From: JBAWAP01 sp049589355
GTDB lineage: Bacteria; Chloroflexota; Anaerolineae; VGOG01
Length of the DNA stretch: 16,311 bases
Assembly: GCA_049589355.1 (NCBI GenBank)
Contig: JBAWAP010000399.1
Location: forward strand, 1 to 16,311
Direction: 5' to 3'
Positions 1 to 4,288 of this stretch are shown here, piece after piece; position 1 is the first letter of the stretch; every line of letters begins with the position of its first letter. The notes under the pieces were generated by a model. That model saw only the letters and a program-made list of their open reading frames with translations. It made no database searches and was not told the origin of the DNA. A program made the position numbers and the translations under genes.

Positions 1-115
1 CCGGAGGCCTCCTTTTTCTTCGTACTCCGGGCACGTTTCCTGCGCTGGTTATGGCCCAACCGGATGGTTCGAGCAACGGTCGCGCTCGGATCTTGACCCT
101 TTTTTCAGGGGAGTC
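1..115. other. Window edge, no gene assigned
   Basis: No gene could be assigned. The first bases contain GGAGGCCTCC followed by TTTTT, which could be the right arm of a terminator whose left arm lies outside the window. A plus-strand frame from base 1 is open to the TGA at 94-96 but shows no recognisable family. Confidence 0.3.
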
Positions 116-136
116 GTGAAACGTGAAGCGTGAAAC
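116..136 (+). repeat. Heptamer repeat, left of the four-helix-bundle gene
   Basis: Three GTGAAAC/GTGAAGC units in phase. They are the reverse complement of the GTTTCAC units found after the gene at 664-695, so the gene is bracketed by inverted arms. Confidence 0.8.
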
Positions 137-153
137 GCGAGAGGAGAGGCGAA

Positions 154-663
154 GTGGACTACGAGGAGTGGGCGAAGTCGGTCCCGGAGGAAATCACGGG
201 TGATTCGTTGTGGAAGATGGAAGGCTATCGCCTGGGATTGTTTGTCGCTGACGTGGGCTGGCATGATGTAACGAAGCTAATGCAGGATCGGCGCACACTC
301 GGTTTGTCGGATCAACTCTATCGGTCGCTGGGCTCTATCAGTGCCAATGTCGCCGAAGGCTATTCACGCGGTACGGGCAAAGATCGGGCGCGTTTCTACG
401 AGTACGCCCTCGGTTCGGCCAGAGAGAGCCGCGACTGGTACTGCAAGGGACGACACATACTGGGAGAGGCCATCACCCAGCATCGCTTGAGCCTGCTCAC
501 CCAGATTATCCGCTTGCTCCTGACCATGATCCCCCAGCAGCGAGGACGCCTCCTGCGTGAGCAAAGCATCGCTTACCAGACCGACCCGGCCAATGCTCAA
601 TCAGGCGAAACCATCAATCGGGAGACACTGGACGCACTGCTCCAAAACATCCCCCTTCCCTGA
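154..663 (+). CDS. Four-helix-bundle protein (S23/IVS-like)
   Basis: A 169-residue protein resembling the four-helix-bundle family first known from 23S rRNA intervening sequences. The diagnostic stretch is GLSDQLYRSLGSISANVAEG (about residues 53-72), followed by R-G-T-G-K-D-R-A-R-F and Y-E-Y-A-L-G-S-A-R-E-S, which matches the family pattern of Q-L-R-R-A-x-x-S-I-x-x-N-I-A-E-G and an L-G-S-x-x-E segment. The family's function is not established; members are small, cytosolic and often oligomeric. An upstream GTG at 130 lies in frame, but GTG 154 is preferred because AGGAGAGG sits just upstream and the 130 codon lies in a tandem repeat. The C-terminal 40 residues extend beyond the usual family length. 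It is the first gene of the cluster and ends 43 bases before a GvpF/L gene, so co-transcription is likely. A gas vesicle role is only suggested by position. Confidence 0.75.
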   Translation: MDYEEWAKSVPEEITGDSLWKMEGYRLGLFVADVGWHDVTKLMQDRRTLGLSDQLYRSLGSISANVAEGYSRGTGKDRARFYEYALGSARESRDWYCKGRHILGEAITQHRLSLLTQIIRLLLTMIPQQRGRLLREQSIAYQTDPANAQSGETINRETLDALLQNIPLP

Positions 664-695
664 TCACGCATCACGTTTCACGCATCACGTTTCAC
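664..695 (+). repeat. Heptamer repeat, right of the four-helix-bundle gene
   Basis: Four phased units alternating GCATCAC and GTTTCAC. It runs up to the GGAGG ribosome binding site of the next gene. Confidence 0.85.
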
Positions 696-706
696 GGAGG
701 AAACCT

Positions 707-1477
707 ATGCCCGAATCAGAAACCCCCACAGGAAAATACATGTACTGCATCATTCGCTGTCCGGAGCCTCGCCAGTTCACCACTTTGGGCATTGGCGAGC
801 GGGGCGATGTCGTCAACACCATCCACTTCGAGGATCTGGCGACGGTGGTCAGCGATTCCCCCAACATCGAGTACGAGAGCAGCCGGCGCAACATGATGGC
901 CCACACTCTGGTGCTGGAAGAAGTGATGCGGGAGTTCACCATCCTGCCAGTGCGCTTCGGCACGGTAGCACCCAGCGTAGAATCCATCCAGGAGAAGCTG
1001 CTCAAGAGGCGCTTCGGCGAGTTCTACGGCCTTCTTCAAGAGATGGGAGGCCGAGTGGAGTTAGGCCTGAAGGCCTTCTGGTATGAGGATGTCATCTTCC
1101 AGGAGATTGTGGAAGAGAACCCACCCATCCGCCGCTTGCGAGATGGCTTGATGGGCCGCCCGTCCGAAGAGACCTACTACGACCGCATCCGCCTGGGAGA
1201 GATGATCGAAAACGCCATGTGGAAGAAGCGCGACGAGGATGCGGAGAAGATCCTCACCCCCCTGCGCCCCCTGGTCCGCGAGACCCGGTCCAATAAGGTG
1301 ATTATGGACCGGATGGTCCTGAATGCGGCCTTTCTAGTGGATGAGGCTCGCCAGGTGGAGTTCGATGCGGCGGTGGAAAGGCTCGACGAAGAGATGGGAA
1401 AGAGGCTCATCTTCAAGTACGTCGGACCTGTCCCGCCCTACAACTTCGTCAACATCGTCGTCCATTGGGAGGAGTGA
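707..1477 (+). CDS. gvpF: Gas vesicle protein GvpF/GvpL family
   Basis: A 256-residue GvpF/L-family protein. These accessory proteins bind GvpA-type subunits and help start or assemble the gas vesicle shell. Family marks are the N-terminal strand G-K-Y-M-Y-C-I-I, then F-E-D-L-A-T-V-V-S-D-S, the core E-F-T-I-L-P-V-R-F-G-T-V, the mid-region V-E-L-G-L-K-A-F-W, and the C-terminal signature F-K-Y-V-G-P-V-P-P-Y-N-F-V. Start ATG 707 is supported by GGAGG seven bases upstream; the longer open frame to 557 overlaps the previous gene. Length is close to that of ordinary GvpF/L, with no fusion or repeat insertion, so this is the cleanest of the four F/L paralogues here. F and L cannot be separated by eye, so the symbol is provisional. 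Confidence 0.93.
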   Translation: MPESETPTGKYMYCIIRCPEPRQFTTLGIGERGDVVNTIHFEDLATVVSDSPNIEYESSRRNMMAHTLVLEEVMREFTILPVRFGTVAPSVESIQEKLLKRRFGEFYGLLQEMGGRVELGLKAFWYEDVIFQEIVEENPPIRRLRDGLMGRPSEETYYDRIRLGEMIENAMWKKRDEDAEKILTPLRPLVRETRSNKVIMDRMVLNAAFLVDEARQVEFDAAVERLDEEMGKRLIFKYVGPVPPYNFVNIVVHWEE

Positions 1478-1483
1478 GCGAAA

Positions 1484-1552
1484 CGTGAAGACGTGAAACG
1501 TAAAACGTGAAACGTAACCGTCACGCTTCACGCATCACGTTTCACGCATCAC
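1484..1552 (+). repeat. Palindromic heptamer array between gvpF and gvpG
   Basis: A left arm of ACGTGAA/ACGTAAA units and a right arm of CACGCTT, CACGCAT and CACGTTT units are largely complementary. It can form a long imperfect RNA hairpin and fills nearly the whole 92-base spacer. Confidence 0.8.
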
Positions 1553-1569
1553 GGGATCGGAGTTGAAGC

Positions 1570-1818
1570 ATGGGTTTCTTGATAGATTTGTTGACTTTCC
1601 CCGTGATGGGCCCCATCAAAGGCGTCATCTGGATCGCCGAGAAGGTGAACGAGCAAGTCGAGAAGGAGCTATACGACGAGGACGCCGTGCGCGGGCAGCT
1701 CATGGAGTTGGAGCTGCGCTACGACCTGGGGGAAATCAGCGAGGAAGAGTATCTGGAGGCCGAGGAGGCCCTGCTGGAACGGCTCAGAGTAATTCGGGAA
1801 CGCCAGGCTGCAAAATAA
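1570..1818 (+). CDS. gvpG: Gas vesicle protein GvpG
   Basis: An 82-residue protein matching GvpG: MGFLIDLLTFPVMGPIKGV at the N-terminus, then I-A-E-K-V-N-E-Q-V-E-K-E-L-Y-D, an L-M-E-L-E-L-R-Y-D-L-G segment and I-S-E-E-E-Y-L-E-A-E-E-A-L-L-E-R-L. The N-terminal hydrophobic helix followed by an acidic amphipathic, probably coiled region is typical of the family, and the length is normal. GvpG is an accessory protein found with GvpF/L in most gvp operons and is thought to act in shell nucleation with them. A GGAG element lies eight bases before ATG 1570. The gene is separated from gvpF by a 92-base spacer made almost entirely of heptamer repeats, and from gvpO by another hairpin-forming spacer. 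Confidence 0.93.
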   Translation: MGFLIDLLTFPVMGPIKGVIWIAEKVNEQVEKELYDEDAVRGQLMELELRYDLGEISEEEYLEAEEALLERLRVIRERQAAK

Positions 1819-1845
1819 AACGTAACGAGAAGTGCATTACGTTTT
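1817..1845 (+). repeat. Inverted repeat between gvpG and gvpO
   Basis: AAAACGTAA (1817-1825) and TTACGTTTT (1837-1845) are perfect inverted copies with an 11-base loop. The left arm overlaps the gvpG stop region. Confidence 0.75.
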
Positions 1846-1870
1846 ACACTTTACATTTGAGGAGGATACT

Positions 1871-2134
1871 ATGGCAACCGGACCTAAAATCGCGCAGCAG
1901 GCCAAAGAACAACTGGTCCAGCTCACCGGGCTCAAGCCCTACACCGTGTCAGCTCTCAGAAAAGATGAGGAGGGCTGGCACGTCACCGTGGAATTGATCG
2001 AGCTAGAACGTATCCCCGAAGCCACCGACGTGTTGGCCACCTACGAGACCCTGTTGGACAACGAAGGCAACCTGCTCCGTTACCAACGCACAAAGCGATA
2101 CTATCGGGCCGAGATAATGGAGCAAGAAGCGTAA
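1871..2134 (+). CDS. gvpO: Gas vesicle protein GvpO
   Basis: An 87-residue protein of the GvpO family as found in actinobacterial-type clusters. The supporting stretch is L-T-G-L-K-P-Y-T-V-S-A-L-R-K-D-E-E-G-W-H-V-T-V-E-L-I-E-L-E-R-I-P, then A-T-D-V-L-A-T-Y-E, L-D-N-E-G-N-L-L-R-Y-Q-R-T-K-R-Y-Y-R-A-E. This is the whole conserved core: E-G-W, a V-E strand, P-x-x-x-D-V-L-A-x-Y-E and R-Y-x-R-x-x-R-Y. Family length is usual, and the long N-terminal disordered extension seen in some members is absent. Start ATG 1871 has GAGGAGG eight bases upstream; the frame opens earlier at 1832, but that part is repeat spacer. GvpO is required for, or enhances, gas vesicle formation in haloarchaea and actinobacteria; its biochemical action is unclear. 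Confidence 0.92.
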   Translation: MATGPKIAQQAKEQLVQLTGLKPYTVSALRKDEEGWHVTVELIELERIPEATDVLATYETLLDNEGNLLRYQRTKRYYRAEIMEQEA

Positions 2135-2163
2135 CCGACAGGTCCGAACAAAGGAGGATTATC

Positions 2164-2427
2164 ATGGCGAAACAGAAACAAGAGTCCGTTCCCGAGGCCA
2201 TCAGCGCATCCCTGCTGAGGGTGGCGAGCGCCTTGGACGAACAGAGGAAAGTGCACCAGGCATTGACTCCTTACCTGAAACTCATCGAGCACTACCCGAA
2301 CAGTCAGGAGGCCTCGGTAGCCAACGAAAGGTTGCTGGCTATTGCGGAGGACATGCGCAAGAGGGGACAGCATCACATGGCTATGACAGTGCTTGATCGT
2401 TTGGAGACAGCCCGTCAGGGCCAGTGA
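2164..2427 (+). CDS. Small TPR-like helical protein, copy 1
   Basis: An 87-residue all-helical protein, not recognised as a named Gvp. Residues 15-45 read as a tetratricopeptide-like hairpin: L-L-R-V-A-S-A-L-D-E-Q, then A-L-T-P-Y-L-K-L-I-E-H-Y-P-N-S-Q-E-A, where the final Y-P-x-S-x-E-A resembles the TPR turn. A second helical pair follows (L-L-A-I-A-E-D-M, then H-M-A-M-T-V-L-D-R-L-E). A strong AGGAGG precedes ATG 2164, so translation should be efficient. It is a tandem paralogue of the next gene. A scaffold or adaptor role in vesicle assembly is possible, but only the context and the TPR-like pattern support that. No signal peptide or membrane segment is visible. Confidence 0.75.
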   Translation: MAKQKQESVPEAISASLLRVASALDEQRKVHQALTPYLKLIEHYPNSQEASVANERLLAIAEDMRKRGQHHMAMTVLDRLETARQGQ

Positions 2428-2452
2428 TAGGTCACGAAGGGAGGACTTAAAG

Positions 2453-2761
2453 ATGATTAGTGAAGAGCTTGCTGCTGCCATCTCTCAGGCAGCCAGCGCC
2501 GCACTGCTACGGATCGGGAAAGTTTACGAGGAAAAAGGGTGGCTCTATCACGCCCTGACCCCGTATCTAAAGATTGTGGCCTACTACCCCGGAAGCGAAG
2601 AAGCACCGGCCGCAGTGGACAGAATGGTGACCATTGCTGGGATCTTTGAAGAGAAAAGGCAATTCCACATGGCCATGTCGGTGTACGATCGCATAGAGCG
2701 GGCATCCCGATTCCAACGCTGGAATGGGCATCGGGTGACCCCTGAGGGCGATATTCTGTGA
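2453..2761 (+). CDS. Small TPR-like helical protein, copy 2
   Basis: A 102-residue paralogue of the preceding gene. By hand alignment about 30 of 74 positions are identical, including the shared A-L-T-P-Y-L-K, Y-Y-P-x-S-x-E-A, H-M-A-M-x-V-x-D-R-I-E and L-L-R blocks. It adds a C-terminal tail of about 20 residues (S-R-F-Q-R-W-N-G-H-R-V-T-P-E-G-D-I-L) not present in copy 1. ATG 2453 is chosen because GGGAGG lies eight bases upstream; the frame opens earlier at 2393 but overlaps copy 1. Its stop overlaps the next start by four bases, which suggests translational coupling. It probably arose by tandem duplication. Function is unknown; TPR-type protein binding is the best guess. Confidence 0.75.
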   Translation: MISEELAAAISQAASAALLRIGKVYEEKGWLYHALTPYLKIVAYYPGSEEAPAAVDRMVTIAGIFEEKRQFHMAMSVYDRIERASRFQRWNGHRVTPEGDIL

Positions 2762-3045
2762 AAAGGGAGATGGGTGGACAGGCGAGCATCCACTGCCCCA
2801 TTGACCTCTTCCCCAGGCAGGAAGAAGAAATCGCCCTCTTGACCCAGGAGATCAACCAGGCCCGGACAGCGGCCGAGAAAGCGCCCTGGGCCCAGACCCT
2901 CATCGAGACTGTAGACGTACTCCTGGCCTGCGAGCAATATGATGAGGGGAGCATGGACTGTCGCCTGTGCCGCAACTTCTCAGAGCTACGCCGCAAGGCG
3001 GCCGCCCTGGTCATAAAGGCCGGGCATCTAGCAGATAGCAGATAG
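2758..3045 (+). CDS. Small protein with C-terminal Cys cluster, unknown
   Basis: A 95-residue protein I do not recognise. It has a helical middle (E-E-E-I-A-L-L-T-Q-E-I-N-Q-A-R-T-A-A-E-K) and a notable segment L-L-A-C-E-Q-Y-D-E-G-S-M-D-C-R-L-C-R-N-F-S near residues 58-78, where a C-x(9)-C-x2-C pattern plus the early Cys at residue 13 could bind a metal. GTG 2758 overlaps the previous stop (GTGA); ATG 2770 with AAAAGGG just upstream is an alternative start. The last few residues (A-D-S-R) and the stop codon are supplied by the start of a heptamer repeat array, so the native C-terminus may have been replaced. Position between the TPR-like proteins and the GvpA/J gene suggests it belongs to the gas vesicle operon. 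Confidence 0.65.
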   Translation: MKREMGGQASIHCPIDLFPRQEEEIALLTQEINQARTAAEKAPWAQTLIETVDVLLACEQYDEGSMDCRLCRNFSELRRKAAALVIKAGHLADSR

Positions 3046-3113
3046 CGAATGGCAGATAGACCATCAGCCATCCGCTATCAGCCATCAGCCATCAGCCATC
3101 TGCTATCAGCCAA
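3030..3113 (+). repeat. Twelve-unit phased heptamer array before the GvpA/J gene
   Basis: Twelve 7-base units in exact phase: AGCAGAT-type on the left, then CAGCCAT and CTGCTAT types on the right. The two halves are partly reverse complementary. The first units supply the stop codon of the upstream small protein, and the array ends just before AGAGGAGG of the next gene. Confidence 0.9.
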
Positions 3114-3126
3114 AGAGGAGGACATT

Positions 3127-3429
3127 ATGCCGGAACAACGTATGCAGCACGCTGTCGAGTCCAGCACCCTTGCCGACATCCTGGAACGGGTGCTCGACAA
3201 GGGCATCGTCATCGCCGGGGACATCACCATCTCCCTGGTGGATGTGGAGTTGCTGAACATCAAGCTGCGCCTGCTGATCGCCTCGGTGGACAAAGCCATG
3301 GAGATGGGCATCAACTGGTGGGAGACAGATCCCTACCTCTCCACCCGGGCCCACCAACTGGATGAGGAGAACCGCCTGCTCCGGGAGCGGCTTGAGCGCC
3401 TGGAGGCGAGACTGGAGGTGGCAGCATGA
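3127..3429 (+). CDS. Gas vesicle GvpA/GvpJ-family protein with coiled-coil tail
   Basis: A 100-residue member of the GvpA/J/S family. The core runs from T-L-A-D-I-L-E-R-V-L-D-K-G-I-V-I (residues 14-29) through A-G-D-I-T-I-S-L-V-D-V-E-L-L-N-I-K-L-R-L-L-I-A-S-V-D-K-A (30-57). This matches the helix-strand-strand-helix shell fold. The usual GvpA segment D-A-W-x-R-V-S-L-V-G is replaced by A-G-D-I-T-I-S-L-V-D, so a minor GvpJ-type or divergent shell protein fits better than classic GvpA. After M-G-I-N-W-W-E-T-D-P-Y-L-S comes a charged Leu-rich tail (L-x6-L spacing, about residues 77-98) likely to form a coiled coil. AGAGGAGG precedes ATG 3127. Its stop overlaps the start of the zinc-finger gene (ATGA), implying coupled translation. 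Confidence 0.9.
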   Translation: MPEQRMQHAVESSTLADILERVLDKGIVIAGDITISLVDVELLNIKLRLLIASVDKAMEMGINWWETDPYLSTRAHQLDEENRLLRERLERLEARLEVAA

Positions 3430-3833
3430 AGAGAAGCAGAGGAGCAGAGGAGCAAGGGAGCAGGGGTGTATTTACCTCTGCTCACCGACGGCCGACGACA
3501 GATGTGATCTGCGCCTTCTGCGGTGGCACGGGGAAGGATCCCTTCGGCGTCATGTCCCCCTTGGCTACCTGCCAGGTATGCGGCGGGGCGGGACAGCGGA
3601 CGCTCCACCCGCCGACGGCCCCCTGCGCCTTCTGCCGGGGCACGGGTGTCCACCCCTTGTCCCGCATGACCTGCACCACTTGTGGCGGCGTGGGCATGGT
3701 AGAGATCCCTGACAACGTCGTCACCTGCCCCTGCTGTGGCGGCAGTGGCCGGGCTGCCGACTACGTCTGGCCGGACAGCCCTCTCTCCTGTACGTGCTGC
3801 GGTGGCAAAGGGGTTGTGGCTGCTGGTAGCTGA
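3426..3833 (+). CDS. DnaJ-type CXXCXGXG zinc-finger protein
   Basis: A 135-residue protein with six CXXCXGXG motifs: CAFCGGTG, CQVCGGAG, CAFCRGTG, CTTCGGVG, CPCCGGSG and CTCCGGKG. DnaJ itself has four such motifs that bind two zinc ions, so this could bind three. No J domain, Gly/Phe linker or substrate-binding C-terminal domain is present; the protein is just the Cys-rich module after a 25-residue basic N-terminus encoded by octamer repeats. In DnaJ this module helps hold unfolded clients, so a holdase-type role on gas vesicle subunits is plausible. It is translationally coupled to the GvpA/J gene upstream, and a J domain occurs on GvpL at 7229-8323. Start ATG 3426 lies in the ATGA overlap. 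Confidence 0.85.
   Translation: MKRSRGAEEQGSRGVFTSAHRRPTTDVICAFCGGTGKDPFGVMSPLATCQVCGGAGQRTLHPPTAPCAFCRGTGVHPLSRMTCTTCGGVGMVEIPDNVVTCPCCGGSGRAADYVWPDSPLSCTCCGGKGVVAAGS
3433..3464 (+). repeat. Octamer repeat in the zinc-finger gene
   Basis: Four 8-base units (GAAGCAGA, GGAGCAGA, GGAGCAAG, GGAGCAGG) encode the basic N-terminus before the first CXXCXGXG motif. Confidence 0.85.
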
Positions 3834-3879
3834 TAGCAAGTAGCGGGTTGCCGAAGGCGGATAGCAGATTGCGAATTGA
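3828..3879 (+). repeat. Degenerate heptamer repeat after the zinc-finger gene
   Basis: Units such as AGCTGAT, AGCAAGT, GGCGGAT, AGCAGAT and TGCGAAT occur with 7-base spacing. The zinc-finger gene's stop codon lies in the first unit. Confidence 0.7.
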
Positions 3880-3902
3880 ACAATCCGAAACCTGTGGTGA
3901 GC

Positions 3903-3925
3903 CATGCCCTGAGCGAAGCCGAAGG
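3903..3925 (+). repeat. Dispersed CTGAGCGAAGCCGAAGG-type repeat, copy 1
   Basis: CCCTGAGCGAAGCCGAAGG is closely related to copies at 8562-8584 (in a GvpF/L gene) and, more weakly, at 12443-12465. All three are in the same orientation. Confidence 0.7.
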
Positions 3926-3954
3926 GGCAGCCGAATCATCCACATTCTGCAAGC

Positions 3955-3968
3955 GGGAGGGTGATGTG
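3955..3968 (+). promoter_or_regulatory. Ribosome binding site deciding the HTH gene start
   Basis: GGGAGG at 3955-3960 is five bases from GTG 3966. It separates the likely true start from the upstream repeat-derived open frame beginning near 3876. Confidence 0.55.
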
Positions 3969-4208
3969 ACGGAAGGGGATATGTTAGACGAGGGAATGAC
4001 CATCCTTACCGCGAGGGAGGCTGCTGAGTATCTGCGGGTGAGTCTATACACTTTGAGAAAGATAGAGAGCAGGGGAAGTTTGATTCCTTTCCGCACTTAT
4101 GGAGGTCATCGCAGCAGGTATAGCCTCAGGATGCGGGACGAATACCTCGAAGAGAGCCACCAACCTCCTCGCCGCCGAGAGTCAGAGAGCCAGTCCGAAG
4201 CTCAGTAG
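3966..4208 (+). CDS. MerR/BldC-type helix-turn-helix regulator
   Basis: An 80-residue protein with a single MerR-superfamily DNA-binding domain: I-L-T-A-R-E-A-A-E-Y-L-R-V-S-L-Y-T-L-R-K-I-E-S-R-G-S-L-I-P, then F-R-T-Y-G-G-H-R-S-R-Y-S. The helix-turn-helix plus wing with G-G-H-R-R/S is typical of BldC-like and excisionase-like small proteins. No effector-binding domain follows; the last 25 residues are polar and probably disordered. GTG 3966 is chosen since GGGAGG lies five bases upstream. The frame stays open to 3876, but that part is repeat-derived; ATG 3981 is an alternative. Placed between the zinc-finger gene and the AAA+ gene, it could regulate the gvp cluster, as small HTH proteins do elsewhere, but no operator was identified. 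Confidence 0.8.
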   Translation: MTEGDMLDEGMTILTAREAAEYLRVSLYTLRKIESRGSLIPFRTYGGHRSRYSLRMRDEYLEESHQPPRRRESESQSEAQ

Positions 4209-4288
4209 TCAAAGGTGGCCAAGTCGTGGACAATAAACCTACGCTTTAGCTGAACTGCTTCGAAACATTAGAGAGGTCATAGATCAAG

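Noticed and set aside
93..121. Promoter with TTGACC at 93-98 for the first gene
   Set aside because: No -10 box is present at the right distance; GTGAAA occurs there instead.
49..264. Minus-strand open frame overlapping the first gene
   Set aside because: It overlaps the repeats and the four-helix-bundle gene, and no family is recognisable; it is a shadow frame.
154..663. Avd-like part of a diversity-generating retroelement
   Set aside because: The fold family is related, but there is no reverse transcriptase or template/variable repeat pair in the window.
3030..3113. Possible CRISPR array
   Set aside because: Units are only 7 bases long, with no spacers and no cas genes nearby.
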